From: Citrifermentans bremense R1
Lineage (GTDB): Bacteria; Desulfobacterota; Desulfuromonadia; Geobacterales; Geobacteraceae
DNA: 64,000 nt
Assembly (NCBI RefSeq): GCF_000426865.1
Contig: NZ_AUGE01000010.1
Coordinates: 62,001-126,000, forward strand
Reading direction: 5' to 3'
Part shown: positions 25,082 through 34,006 of the stretch, piece by piece
How the letters are laid out: the number at the start of each line of letters is the position of its first letter
Position numbering within the stretch: the stretch's first letter is position 1
Position numbers and translations under genes: made by a program
Notes under the pieces: generated by a model
The model's input: the letters and a program-made list of their open reading frames with translations, nothing else
Databases searched by the model: none
What the model was told of the DNA's origin: nothing

Positions 25082-26302
25082 CTAAAGGGCTACCAACTCG
25101 GGCTCCCACCCCCAACTCCGCACCTCAGGCCAGCGGTGCCCGAAAAACCACGGGTTGAGCCTCGCGTACTCGCAGCTAATCTGCGCATGGCACCGGGAGA
25201 AAGGATACATCGGGGTATAGGGTATGCTGTCCTCGCTTACCGTGTGCTGGCGCAAAATGTCGCACTGATTTTCCAGGTTGCGGCGCAGCCTGTTGGCCCG
25301 CTCCGCCTCCGGCAGGTAGGGGTACTCCCCAGCCAGGCGCTGCTGCATTTCTACCGTCGCAGCCAGGATCTCCTTGGCCGTGTTATTCACCAAGGAGATC
25401 CCGGACTCGCTGAAAAGGCGGTCCCGGAAATAGTGCAATGACGGCGACATCAGCACCTCGCCATAGCTCAGCGCGCGTCCCAGATGCTCCGAATAGTACT
25501 TTTTGAATACGAAAAGGTCTCGGTCGTACCCCCAGATGGCGCTCTGTATCGGCGCGTCGGTGACCAGCGCCGGCACATTGAACCCATGGGCTATGTCCAG
25601 CGGACCCGAAGGCGTCCCGAGGAAGAAGCTGCTGCTGGCAATGAAGTACGGTTCCACCAGCGGCGAATAGGCCGGATGGTGCGGGGCATCGTGCAGCTGA
25701 GGGTGGGTGATGGGGAGCGGCGCCATGGTGGAGTCGCCGAGCCGGACCACGTGGAACCCCGAATCCATCAGGTGGGAGATGGCCGGGAGGTAATTGATAA
25801 TGTGGGCATTGCGGTAGCTGTCGTTGCCGCCGGCTCCGAAGCATGCGCCGTCGCGCACGTGGAAGGTGATCACTTTGGCCTGCAGCGGAATGCCGAACGA
25901 GTGACGCAATGCAGCACCTGCCTCCACCTCGGCGTCACTCAGCGAAAAATGGTAGAGCGGGGTGCGCAAGGTGAACTCCTGGTAGTATCGGTGGCGGAGC
26001 TGCCCGCAGCTTAGCAGGACCATGATATCGCCCTGCTCCGATTTGATGATGTCGTTGGCGTTCTGGTCGTTGTAACAGCTCCAGAGCAGGCCCTCGTCGA
26101 CGGTGGTGCGGACTTCGAGCCCGCGGGTCGCCACCTGAAAGAGGGCTAAGTTGGTCTTCGGCTTGGCTTGCGGGGAGAAGGTTATGATGACGAGGTTGTT
26201 ATCCTGCTCCGGGAACAGGTTCCTCAGCACGAACATCTGGTTCGCCAGTTCGCCGATCCTGTCGATGTGGGGGAGGATGTAGAAAACGTTCTGTTTCGGC
26301 AT
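25082..26302 (-). CDS. TIGR04372-type putative glycosyltransferase
   Basis: A 406-aa protein. VITFHVRDGACFGAGGNDSYRNAHIINYLPAI, followed by a VVRLGDSTMAPLP block, is the pattern I know from the TIGR04372 glycosyltransferase family. The downstream region FIASSSFFLGTPSGPLDIAHGFNVPALVTDA fits the donor side of a GT-B fold. Such proteins occur in surface polysaccharide and flagellar glycan loci, and their reaction is not defined. There is no signal peptide. It lies between a methyltransferase gene and the B12 radical SAM gene (36-nt gap). Confidence 0.7.
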   Translation of the reverse strand: MPKQNVFYILPHIDRIGELANQMFVLRNLFPEQDNNLVIITFSPQAKPKTNLALFQVATRGLEVRTTVDEGLLWSCYNDQNANDIIKSEQGDIMVLLSCGQLRHRYYQEFTLRTPLYHFSLSDAEVEAGAALRHSFGIPLQAKVITFHVRDGACFGAGGNDSYRNAHIINYLPAISHLMDSGFHVVRLGDSTMAPLPITHPQLHDAPHHPAYSPLVEPYFIASSSFFLGTPSGPLDIAHGFNVPALVTDAPIQSAIWGYDRDLFVFKKYYSEHLGRALSYGEVLMSPSLHYFRDRLFSESGISLVNNTAKEILAATVEMQQRLAGEYPYLPEAERANRLRRNLENQCDILRQHTVSEDSIPYTPMYPFSRCHAQISCEYARLNPWFFGHRWPEVRSWGWEPELVAL

Positions 26303-26320
26303 AAGGTCTTGCCCCTCTCC

Positions 26321-27475
26321 CTAGCCCCTGCCGGTTTTCACCAGCGAGACATACTGCTGCCCGCGCCCGAAAGCATGAGCGAAGGCCGGGTACTTGGTCG
26401 AGACGCCTTGAACGGAGAATTCCCGGTTCCTGATCAGGGTCGCGATATCCCGCAGCGGTCTGGCGAAGCCTTCCCCCAGGTCGGACACGTTTTCCAAGAT
26501 CCCCTCCAAAGCGGCAATGAGCGGCTGGTCCTGCCGATCTGCATCATCCTTGAGACTTTGTTGCACCAGCTGCATGACCGCGCGGCAGAGTTCCAGCAAC
26601 TCCTCGTTGCGCGCGGCAGGCCTGGCGGGAGCAACCTCGGTATACAGCATCAGGTTGTGCTTGATACGGTCGAACTGCTCGATGTAGAGCTCGTTGAAAG
26701 GTTGGTGGCCGGTGGGAACCGCCTTGTACCAGGTGTACTCGGTGAAGAGGTCGGGTGAGCAGTGGTAGTAGTGGTATCCGAGTCCGGAGAAGAAGGAGAT
26801 ACAGTTCTTGATGGAAAAATCGTAGTTGAAGTGCGCCCCCCCGAAAAGGGAGTCGGAGCACCAATCCCCGATAAGACGGCCGAAGCCGGGGATGCTCTTC
26901 AGGTGGGGCTCGAAGACTGTCGACAGCAGCGAGATCTTCTCCGGGAAGCTCGACAGGTGCCGGGATAGCCTGTGTGCGAAGAAAATGCGCACGATCTCGT
27001 AGAACATCGAGATTTCGTCGGCGCAGGTGACGACAACTACGCCATTGAGGTTCAGCAGCCGGTCCAGGTGGGACAACAGTTCCATCTTGTTGCCTAGCCC
27101 GGGTATCAGCCCCTCGCACAGGATCAGGTCGAATCCCTGATCCGACTGGTACTGCTCGAGCAGGGAGTTGACCAGCTCTATCCGGGAAAGGTCGAGGCCG
27201 TGGCTTGCGAAGGTCTCCATAATGTCCTGGCAGCCGGTCTCGTTCGGCTCAACGAGGACGTAGCGAGAGGGGGCGAGCCTCGCGGTAACAAGCGCGTTGT
27301 GCCCGCTTCCCGGACCGACCTCGATCACCCGGCGACCGGTCACCAGCGGCGGCAGTATCCCCAGTTGGCGGTAGAGCCCAAGCCTTCGACCGAAGTGCCT
27401 GTCGAGGTCGTCGAGGTTCTGGCGTACCGGCGAGATCTTGTGCTGGCGGTAGTGTGCGAGGAAAGCGTTATCCAT
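26321..27475 (-). CDS. SAM-dependent methyltransferase with long C-terminal helical region
   Basis: A 384-aa protein. RRVIEVGPGSGHN at ~48-60 is SAM motif I, YVLVEPNETGCQDIM supplies the acidic ribose-binding residue, and FDLILCEGLIPGLGNK and LLNLNGVVVVTCADE are later core motifs. The C-terminal ~110 residues are helical (ELLELCRAVMQLVQQSL...) without recognised motifs and might mediate protein contacts. It is 9 nt from the end of the upstream C-methyltransferase gene. The acceptor is unknown; a sugar or a glycosylated protein is likely from context. Confidence 0.8.
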   Translation of the reverse strand: MDNAFLAHYRQHKISPVRQNLDDLDRHFGRRLGLYRQLGILPPLVTGRRVIEVGPGSGHNALVTARLAPSRYVLVEPNETGCQDIMETFASHGLDLSRIELVNSLLEQYQSDQGFDLILCEGLIPGLGNKMELLSHLDRLLNLNGVVVVTCADEISMFYEIVRIFFAHRLSRHLSSFPEKISLLSTVFEPHLKSIPGFGRLIGDWCSDSLFGGAHFNYDFSIKNCISFFSGLGYHYYHCSPDLFTEYTWYKAVPTGHQPFNELYIEQFDRIKHNLMLYTEVAPARPAARNEELLELCRAVMQLVQQSLKDDADRQDQPLIAALEGILENVSDLGEGFARPLRDIATLIRNREFSVQGVSTKYPAFAHAFGRGQQYVSLVKTGRG

Positions 27476-27484
27476 GTGAGGCTC

Positions 27485-28684
27485 CTATCGGATCAGGTAC
27501 CTGCTGGGTGAAAGGACGGAGAAAAAACTGCCGCCTTGGTCGAGGAACGTTTTGTTGCGGCGGATTACCGCCTCCTCGTTTTCCGCGTTCACGGCAAGCA
27601 GGCAGACCTTGATGCCGCTTTTGACCAGCGAGTCTGAAGGGTGCACCCTCTTGCCCGATTGCGGCAGGAAGCGCCCCTGTTTCTCTGGCTGGTCGTCCAC
27701 CACCAGGCCGACCAAGTCGCCTAGGAAACGGTTCAGCAGGATGACGGCGCGGTTTCCGGCTCCGTAGATGGCGACCTCCCTCGGGCTGTAGCCTTGCTGC
27801 TGTAAAAAGGCGGCTACGACCGCTGCCGACTGCGCCGCCCGCTGGGCGAACATGGTGTTCGAAGCGAACTCCCTGGGGGGAGTTGGTGGGGTTGTCGGGC
27901 GGTAACCCTTGCGGGCAATGATGGTGAGTGCCCCGCCGGAGAAGTCGTACCTGCAGGTGTGGACGGGGGTGAAGCCATGCTTGAGCAGGAGAAAGCGGAG
28001 GCTCTCCTCGGTGAAGTAGTTGACATGCTCCTCCCAGATCGCGCTGACATCACCGTACTGCAAGGGGACGTTGAAATCCGGGACCTCCAACATCAGATGC
28101 CCCCCTTCTTTGAGCACCGCACGGATGGCGAGCATGAAATCGTCCAAGTAGGCCACATGCTCGAGCACCTGCCGGCAGATCAAGAGGTCGCACAGGCCGT
28201 GGCCTGAGACCACCGCTTCGGCCCGCTCGGTGTTGAAGAAGTCGTTGATCACGTCGAAGCCACGGGATTTCGCAATGGCCGCGACGTCCGAGGAGGGCTC
28301 GACCCCCAGCACCTTGACCATCCCCTGTTCCCGAAGCGACAGCAAAGCGCTACCGTCGTTGCACCCTATCTCCATGATGAAGTCTGCCGGGGCAAGCGCT
28401 GCGAACTCTTTCAGCTTGGCGATCTCGTCCAGAAAGTGCGGCTGCGGCTTCCAGGTGCTCTGCAGGGCGTATTCGGAGTACAACTCCCGTTCCGGTACCG
28501 TGTCGAGTATCTGCACGAAGCCGCAGGTGTGACAGATGTCCAGCTTTATGTGGTGGGTGAACTCCCCACTGGCGTCCGGGGTGGGGAGCAGGCGCTTGGT
28601 GATCGGGCGCGGGCCGAAGTCCATCAATACGCCGCACTCAGTGCCGCCGCAAATCCTGCATCTGTTTGTTTCGAGGTCGCTCAT
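27485..28684 (-). CDS. C-methyltransferase-family protein (TylC3-like), sugar-modifying
   Basis: A 399-aa protein with the three-part layout of NDP-sugar C-methyltransferases. An N-terminal zinc site uses C9, C12, C51 and C54. The central SAM domain has FIMEIGCNDGSALL at ~102-115 and LICRQVLEHVAYLDD. An IWEEHVNYFT block at 216-225 corresponds to the catalytic His/Glu region. The C-terminal nucleotide-binding domain begins VAIYGAGNRAVILLNRF (304-320). Family members add a methyl branch at C3 of a keto-sugar nucleotide. The ATG at 28684 lies 5 nt after the SDR gene. A second member of the family, 29459-30733, is two genes upstream. Confidence 0.83.
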   Translation of the reverse strand: MSDLETNRCRICGGTECGVLMDFGPRPITKRLLPTPDASGEFTHHIKLDICHTCGFVQILDTVPERELYSEYALQSTWKPQPHFLDEIAKLKEFAALAPADFIMEIGCNDGSALLSLREQGMVKVLGVEPSSDVAAIAKSRGFDVINDFFNTERAEAVVSGHGLCDLLICRQVLEHVAYLDDFMLAIRAVLKEGGHLMLEVPDFNVPLQYGDVSAIWEEHVNYFTEESLRFLLLKHGFTPVHTCRYDFSGGALTIIARKGYRPTTPPTPPREFASNTMFAQRAAQSAAVVAAFLQQQGYSPREVAIYGAGNRAVILLNRFLGDLVGLVVDDQPEKQGRFLPQSGKRVHPSDSLVKSGIKVCLLAVNAENEEAVIRRNKTFLDQGGSFFSVLSPSRYLIR

Positions 28685-28689
28685 GGTCT

Positions 28690-29451
28690 CTATTGCCCCT
28701 GTTGAGGTTGAGCGGCGGTAAGCCGCAGTGAAAGAGACTCCTGCCACTGCAGGGAAAGCCCCCCGTCTACGATCAGGGTCTGGCCGGTGAGGAAAGAGGA
28801 GTTAGGGCCGGTCAGGAATTCGATGACGTCCGACACTTCGGAGGCCGTTCCCATGCGTCGCAGCGGGGTCATCTCCCGGTACAGCTGCTGCAGCGAGGGG
28901 TTTTCCAGGAAGTGATGCCGGGATTCGGGTTTAAGCACCGTCCCCGGCGCCACACCGTTCACCCGGATTCCCAGCGGTCCGAGTCGCACCGCATAGTAGC
29001 GTATCATCTGATCCACGGCGGCCTTGGCGGTGTGGTAGCTGAGCGGCTGCGTTTCCACCACGTGGCTGGCCGCGATGGAGTTGGCCAGGACGACGCTGTT
29101 CTTCCCGTTCGCGGTGCAATTCCCGGCGAAGAAGTCGAGCAGTACCTTGTTGGAAGTTACCGAGACTGCGAACTCGCCGCTCCAGTCGTCCCCTTGTTCC
29201 CGGTAGCGCTGCAGGCAGACCATGTGGTCCGGTTTCCCTGCCGAGCTGACCAGTTCGGCACAGCGTCCGGGGAGCTCGTCCGGCACAGCGAGGTCCGCTC
29301 GGAAATAGAAAACGCCCTCAACGGGCTTGTTCCCCCCCGGTTTCCTGGTCAGGACCGTGACGGTGTCTCCTCGCTGCACCAGCCTCTCGACCAGCACCTT
29401 TCCGATTCCCCTGGTGCCGCCGACCACCATAAAGTGCTCTGCCCCGCCCAT
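28690..29451 (-). CDS. Short-chain dehydrogenase/reductase
   Basis: A 253-aa SDR. The Rossmann loop is GGTRGIGK at 11-18, the catalytic Ser lies in NSIAAS (near 125), and the Tyr and Lys are Y139 and K143 (LSYHTAK). GIRVNGVAPGTV and GQTLIVDGG are typical SDR blocks. It probably reduces or oxidises a keto group on a sugar nucleotide, which would fit between the two C-methyltransferase homologues that flank it: keto-sugar C-methylation is normally followed by ketoreduction. ATG at 29451 is preceded by gaggtg; a GTG at 29457 is a weaker alternative. Confidence 0.85.
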   Translation of the reverse strand: MGGAEHFMVVGGTRGIGKVLVERLVQRGDTVTVLTRKPGGNKPVEGVFYFRADLAVPDELPGRCAELVSSAGKPDHMVCLQRYREQGDDWSGEFAVSVTSNKVLLDFFAGNCTANGKNSVVLANSIAASHVVETQPLSYHTAKAAVDQMIRYYAVRLGPLGIRVNGVAPGTVLKPESRHHFLENPSLQQLYREMTPLRRMGTASEVSDVIEFLTGPNSSFLTGQTLIVDGGLSLQWQESLSLRLTAAQPQQGQ

Positions 29452-29458
29452 GGACACC

Positions 29459-30733
29459 TCAGTTCGCACTGCCGGACCCGGCAGCGGCCGAATCGATGAT
29501 GCGCATTCGGGGGATAGGCACCAAAAAGCGCCCACCGCCGTCCAGATAGGCCTTATGTTTCGCGATGATCGGCTCGCAGTAGCGCCAGGCGAGCACCACC
29601 GTGCAGTCCGGCTTCCTGTTGTAAAGCTCAGCGGAGGGAAGCACCGGGATGTGGTAACCCGGGCTGTAGGTGTGCTGTTTCGCGGGGTTGTCGTCGACGA
29701 TGTACTCGAGGAACGGGGCCAGCCCGAAATGGTAGATGAGCGTGGTCGAGGTTGCCGAGCCGCCGTAGGCCGCGATCGACTTCCCTTCGGACTTCAGGCG
29801 CTGCAGCAGCTCTATCAGCTCCTTTTTGCAGTCGTCGATCCGCTCCCGGAACTTCAGGTAAAGCTCCTCTCCGTAGAGCCCGAGCCGCTCTTCGTAGCCG
29901 AGCAGCTCCGCCACGGCCGACGAGACCTCCCTTTTGCCCCCCGCCTTCCTGACGTAGTAGCGCATCGACCCCCCCTTGGTGCCGACCCGCTCGACGTCGA
30001 AGACCTCCAGCCCGAAACGACGGAAGAAAGAGACCAGCGGCTTCAGCGAGAAGTAGGAGAGGTGCTCGTGGTAGGCGAAGTCAAAGACCATGTTTTGGAT
30101 CATGTCGGCAAGGTACGAGGACTCGATGACCAGCACTCCCTCCGGCGCCAGAAGCTCCGAGACGCCGCGGGTCACCTCCTGCAGGTCGTCGATGTTGGCA
30201 AAGAGGTTGTTGATGGTGATGAGCGACGCCTTGCCGTGCTCCCGCGCCATCTTGACGGCGAGCGGGGTGTCGAAGAATTCCGGTAGGGTCAGTACCCCCC
30301 TGTCGGTTGCGCTTTTGGCGATCTCGCGGGCCGGCTCGACCCCCAGCACCTGCATCCCCAGCTTCTTGAAGGCCTGCAAAAGCGTGCCGTCGTTGCTCCC
30401 GATGTCGACGGCGAGGTCGCCGGCGGCAAGTTTGAGCCTGCCGTGCACATGCGCCGCGTACTTCCCGAAGTGGTCGGCTAGCCCCATGGAGCTCGTGGAG
30501 ACGTAGATGTAGTCGCGGTAGATCACCTCGGGGTCCACCACGTAGGGGAGAAAGACGTAGCCGCATTCCCGGCACATGAAGAGCTCGAGCGGGAAAAGCT
30601 CCTGCGTCTCGTGGAGATGCTCCTTGGTGATGTAGGCGTCGCAGAGCGCGGAGGGGGAGAGCGGGAGCACCCGCATGAGGTCCTTGCCCGAGCAGAGCCG
30701 GCAGGTGTCGCGTCGGTAGAAGTTGGAGGTCAT
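29459..30733 (-). CDS. C-methyltransferase-family protein (TylC3-like)
   Basis: A 424-aa homologue of NDP-hexose C-methyltransferases. The zinc-site cysteines are C11, C14, C54 and C57 (MCRECGYVFLP). The SAM motif is LAVDIGSNDGTLLQ at ~107-120. FAYHEHLSYFSLKPL at ~219-233 is the family's catalytic block, and the C-terminal domain carries IAAYGGSATSTTLIYHFG and later YSPGYHIPVLPS, close to the standard form. It keeps the family features better than its neighbour at 27485-28684. Expected role: adding a methyl group to C3 of a 4-keto-deoxy-sugar nucleotide. Its last 4 nt upstream overlap the cupin gene. Confidence 0.86.
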   Translation of the reverse strand: MTSNFYRRDTCRLCSGKDLMRVLPLSPSALCDAYITKEHLHETQELFPLELFMCRECGYVFLPYVVDPEVIYRDYIYVSTSSMGLADHFGKYAAHVHGRLKLAAGDLAVDIGSNDGTLLQAFKKLGMQVLGVEPAREIAKSATDRGVLTLPEFFDTPLAVKMAREHGKASLITINNLFANIDDLQEVTRGVSELLAPEGVLVIESSYLADMIQNMVFDFAYHEHLSYFSLKPLVSFFRRFGLEVFDVERVGTKGGSMRYYVRKAGGKREVSSAVAELLGYEERLGLYGEELYLKFRERIDDCKKELIELLQRLKSEGKSIAAYGGSATSTTLIYHFGLAPFLEYIVDDNPAKQHTYSPGYHIPVLPSAELYNRKPDCTVVLAWRYCEPIIAKHKAYLDGGGRFLVPIPRMRIIDSAAAGSGSAN

Positions 30734-31281
30734 CGGTCAAAACCGCCTTGGTTGGATTTTTGCTGCCCTAGCTGGATCCGCTCCAGAAACCGGGCCACCT
30801 CGCCCGGGGTGGAGCCGTCCGGGGACCAGGGGGCGAACTTGGTGTCTTGCGGCCGGAACGGGCCCTGGGTCACCTCGTGGAACACCATTACCGGCGAGCG
30901 GATCAGGAGCATGTGGTAGACGGGGTCCGCGATGCGGCAGTAAAAGGGTTTGCCGGAGGCGTACTCCCCCATCTCGGTCCACTGCCTGATGCTCCCGTCC
31001 TCCGAGAAGAGGATGAGCGCCGCCTCCCCCTTCATGATGTAGAGGGACTCCGGCTTGTTCTTGTGCAGGTGGGGCCGCACGTAAGTCTCCTGGGTGTGGA
31101 CGATCAGCATCTCGTGGAGCGGATCCTGTTCGTCCTTGTGGGTGCAGAGCCTGGCGCGCTTGCGGGGAGTGGCAAGGGCACGCGCCACGAGGGTCTCGAT
31201 GTCCCGCGAGGCGACCCGGGTGACCGGGTCGGCGGAGTAGAGCACCTCGTCGTTCACCACCCTCAGTTTCAACTCAATCAT
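30730..31281 (-). CDS. WbuC-type cupin protein
   Basis: A 183-aa protein resembling WbuC cupin-fold metalloproteins of O-antigen clusters. It has TRVASRDIETLVARALATPR, RARLCTHKDEQDPLHEMLI and the metal motif RPHLHKNKPES (69-79; H71, H73) followed by the turn YIMKGEAALILF. WbuC proteins occur in sugar biosynthesis loci; their reaction is not established. The ATG at 31281 has aggaagg immediately upstream. A reading that starts further upstream (31524) is Ser/Arg-rich shadow sequence and was rejected. Its end overlaps the C-methyltransferase start. Confidence 0.75.
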   Translation of the reverse strand: MIELKLRVVNDEVLYSADPVTRVASRDIETLVARALATPRKRARLCTHKDEQDPLHEMLIVHTQETYVRPHLHKNKPESLYIMKGEAALILFSEDGSIRQWTEMGEYASGKPFYCRIADPVYHMLLIRSPVMVFHEVTQGPFRPQDTKFAPWSPDGSTPGEVARFLERIQLGQQKSNQGGFDR

Positions 31282-31339
31282 CCTTCCTCCGTTACGCCTG
31301 CCGGGGTGAATTTTCCGGTCCCCTCCGTTCCCATTGCTG

Positions 31340-32410
31340 TTACACGAACCCCAGGTGCTCCCTGTCCGCCTCAAGATACTCCAAAAGCATCTTGTTCTTG
31401 TGGTTGGAGACGCAGTGATGGTTGCAGACTTGCGAAGGATTGACGCAGAAGAACTTCTCCTTGTCGGTGAACCAGAAATCCTTGAAGCGCCGCGACTCGA
31501 TGCTGCCGATGAGCCCCTCGGCAAGGTTGTAGGCCTTGTCCTGGCATGAGTACACCTTCTGGTCCGCGCCTATCACGGTGAGAACCTGCAGGTAGGGGCA
31601 CCATTGGTACTCCTTGGCGAACTTCTCGTCGAGGGCGTGGTAGGAATCGAATACCTCGAATCCCTCGCCGGCCAGCGTGCTCAGCGCTTCCTGCGCCTGC
31701 TCCTTCACCGAGTCGAATATGGTCCCGTGGTAGGCGTCGTTCTCGCTGCCGAGGTTGCTGACCACGCAGGGAGAGATCTTGACGCTGTCCACGCCGATAT
31801 CCTTCATGCAGCTGATGGTGTCGTAAACGTGCGCCGCGTTCTTGCGGTCCACGATGAGAGAGACCCCGAGATAGCAGTGGTTCGACATCTTCTTGAAGCT
31901 GCGCATGTTCTCGACGATCCTGCTGAATTCGCCGTCGGGGCAGCGGCGGTACTCCATGTAGCTCTTGTCGTCCCAGCCGTCCATGGAGACCCTGAGCCAG
32001 GTTGCGTGATGGGCGAAAACTTCCGCCACCTCTCCGGTGAGCCTGGCCCCGTTGGTCAGGGAGGCGAACTTGACCGGGCTTGCGGCGAGCTTCTTGACGC
32101 AGTCGAGCAGGTGCGGATAGCAGAAAGGCTCCCCGCCGCCGCTGAAGGTGACCGCCTTCACCCCCATTTCGATGACGTCGTCCAGGATCTCCATCATCTT
32201 TTCCCGCGGGATGGAATCCCTTACGTCCATGTCCTTGCCCAGTTGGAGGTCGTCGGAGCGGTAGGCGCAGTAGGAGCAGTTGTGGTTGCAGGCGTTGGTC
32301 GGCTTGATCCGGATGTGCAAGGGGGGAAGTATCCGGCCCGTTTCCCGCGGCAGCGAATCGATTTTGTCCGTGTAGTGGAAGATTTTTTTATCGGTGTAGA
32401 GAAGTCCCAT
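31340..32410 (-). CDS. Radical SAM protein with SPASM-like C-terminus
   Basis: A 356-aa enzyme. The [4Fe-4S] cysteines are C41, C45 and C48 (NACNHNCSYCAY), and AVTFSGGGEPFCYPHL is the SAM-binding GGE-type motif. The C-terminal part has further cysteines (WCPYL, YSCQD, VCNHHC), consistent with one auxiliary cluster of the SPASM/twitch type. The class includes peptide-modifying and sugar-modifying dehydrogenases or epimerases. No precursor-peptide gene is visible nearby, so a sugar or glycan substrate is more likely. It is separated from the WbuC gene by 58 nt, the widest gap in the operon. Confidence 0.82.
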   Translation of the reverse strand: MGLLYTDKKIFHYTDKIDSLPRETGRILPPLHIRIKPTNACNHNCSYCAYRSDDLQLGKDMDVRDSIPREKMMEILDDVIEMGVKAVTFSGGGEPFCYPHLLDCVKKLAASPVKFASLTNGARLTGEVAEVFAHHATWLRVSMDGWDDKSYMEYRRCPDGEFSRIVENMRSFKKMSNHCYLGVSLIVDRKNAAHVYDTISCMKDIGVDSVKISPCVVSNLGSENDAYHGTIFDSVKEQAQEALSTLAGEGFEVFDSYHALDEKFAKEYQWCPYLQVLTVIGADQKVYSCQDKAYNLAEGLIGSIESRRFKDFWFTDKEKFFCVNPSQVCNHHCVSNHKNKMLLEYLEADREHLGFV

Positions 32411-32423
32411 GTCGGTCCCTGGT

Positions 32424-33086
32424 TTACTCGAAGTAGATGAACTCGTAATCCCCGCGGTACCCGAACTCTTCGAAGAGCCAGACCCATGCTTTGGGGGTGT
32501 AGAAGGAGGCGCAGGTGAGCGCCCAGCACTGAAGGTTGAAGAGTTCCTGTTCGTTCCGGTACCCTTCCACGGTGATGTAGGCCCGCTTTGACACCCGCTC
32601 GATCTCTGCCAGCGCCGGCTTCAGGTCGAAGAGCTCCAGGTTATGCAGCGTGGTGAGCGAGATGGTGAGGTCGAACTCCTTGTCGCCGTACGGGTAAGGC
32701 TCCTGCGCCCGATGCTGGAACAAGTTTCCGCGGACTTCTTCCTTGGCGTTCTCCAGCGCGTAGGGGGAGCAGTCGAAGCCGGCGACGGTGGCGCCGGGCA
32801 AAAGCCGCTTCAGTTCGTGGAGCAGGAACCCTTTGCCGCAGCCGACGTCCAGGATCTTCGCCTTCTCGGTGAGGCCGTAGCTGTCGATCAGCTGTCTCGC
32901 CACGGCTTCCCAGCGGCCGTCGTAGCGGTAACCACCGTAGCCGTACCTGCGGTCGCCGTCCCAGAACCTTGCGCCGTACTCCTTGGCGACCTGCATGCAG
33001 GCAACCTTGTCGTCGAGCATCCGCTCCACGTAGTTGCGGGAGGTCTTCCGGTGCAGGGGGGTGAAGAAGTTCCTGAGTTCTCCCAT
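32424..33086 (-). CDS. SAM-dependent methyltransferase
   Basis: A 220-aa class I methyltransferase. AKILDVGCGKGFLLHELKR at ~76-94 is motif I and VAGFDCSPYALENAKEE the acidic second motif; FDLTISLTTLHNLELFDL and ERVSKRAYITVEGYRNE follow. It lacks membrane segments. Its start is 2 nt from the end of the transketolase C-terminal gene, and the next gene is a radical SAM enzyme, so it may act on a product of those enzymes. Substrate unknown. Confidence 0.84.
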   Translation of the reverse strand: MGELRNFFTPLHRKTSRNYVERMLDDKVACMQVAKEYGARFWDGDRRYGYGGYRYDGRWEAVARQLIDSYGLTEKAKILDVGCGKGFLLHELKRLLPGATVAGFDCSPYALENAKEEVRGNLFQHRAQEPYPYGDKEFDLTISLTTLHNLELFDLKPALAEIERVSKRAYITVEGYRNEQELFNLQCWALTCASFYTPKAWVWLFEEFGYRGDYEFIYFE

Positions 33087-33088
33087 GG

Positions 33089-34006
33089 CTACTCTCCCCG
33101 GTGCCGCCGCACCGCCTCCGCTATCGCCCCGGCCGAAATACCGAACTCCTTCCTCATCCCCTGGGTATCGCGCACCTCGTGGATGAAGTGGGGGGGGATC
33201 CCTAGCCGCTTCAGTTTCCAGCCGGGCTCATGCTCCGCCTTCAGCTCGGCGAGGATGTTCCCCAGCCCGCAGCTTGCGTAGTGTTCCTCCACGCAGACGA
33301 CGCGCTTTACCGGGGCGAGGAGCCGGAGCAGCGCCTCCTGGTCCAGGGGCTGCAGCATGGGGAGCGAGACGACCATCGGCCTCACCCCCTCACGCTCCAG
33401 CTCCTCCCGGGCCCGGAGCACCTCGTCGATGATCGACCCGTGGCAGATGAGCGCGACCTCGGACCCCTCCGCCAGAAGCTGCGGCTTGGTGAGGTCGGCA
33501 AGCTCCTGCCGGTGCACGTCTGGCTCGCCCCGCTTGGCCAGGCGGACGTACACCGGGGCCTTGGCGTCGAGCGCGAAGCGGGCCGCGGCGCGCGCCTCCA
33601 CCGGGTCGATGGGGGAGATGACGGTCAGGTTGGGCAGCGTCCTCGCTATGCCGATATCCTCGACGGAGTAGTGGGTCATCCCCATGGGGGCGTAGGTCAC
33701 GCCGCTGCCGATCCCGGTGAGCACCAGCGGGAGGTCCTGGTAGCAGATGTCGTTGCGGACCTGCTCGAAGCAGCGGTACAGGACGAAGGGGATGATGTTG
33801 TAGAGGACCACCTTGTACCCGGTGATGGAGAGCCCGGCGGCGAAGCTGATCATGTTCTGCTCCGCGACCCCCAGGTTCAGGAAGCGGTCCGGGTACTCCT
33901 CCTTGAACTGGTCGAAGACCCCCAGCCCCGCGTCCCCGCTGATGATGAAGATGTCGTCGCGCGAGCCGCACGCCTCGATTATGGTGTTTATGAAGTTATT
34001 TCTCAT
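33089..34006 (-). CDS. Transketolase C-terminal subunit (split transketolase)
   Basis: A 305-aa protein covering the pyrimidine-binding and C-terminal domains of transketolase. DIFIISGDAGLGVFDQFKEEYPDRFLNLGVAEQNMISFAAGL is the PYR domain with the catalytic Glu in VAEQN, and RCFEQVRNDICYQDLPLVLTG and MTHYSVEDIGIARTLPN follow. The C-terminal domain begins near VALICHGSIIDE. The ATG at 34006 overlaps the stop of the N-terminal subunit gene (ATGA), so the two are made together and form a heteromeric enzyme. Split transketolases of this kind commonly sit in sugar clusters and transfer two-carbon units to specialised aldoses or ketoses. Confidence 0.9.
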   Translation of the reverse strand: MRNNFINTIIEACGSRDDIFIISGDAGLGVFDQFKEEYPDRFLNLGVAEQNMISFAAGLSITGYKVVLYNIIPFVLYRCFEQVRNDICYQDLPLVLTGIGSGVTYAPMGMTHYSVEDIGIARTLPNLTVISPIDPVEARAAARFALDAKAPVYVRLAKRGEPDVHRQELADLTKPQLLAEGSEVALICHGSIIDEVLRAREELEREGVRPMVVSLPMLQPLDQEALLRLLAPVKRVVCVEEHYASCGLGNILAELKAEHEPGWKLKRLGIPPHFIHEVRDTQGMRKEFGISAGAIAEAVRRHRGE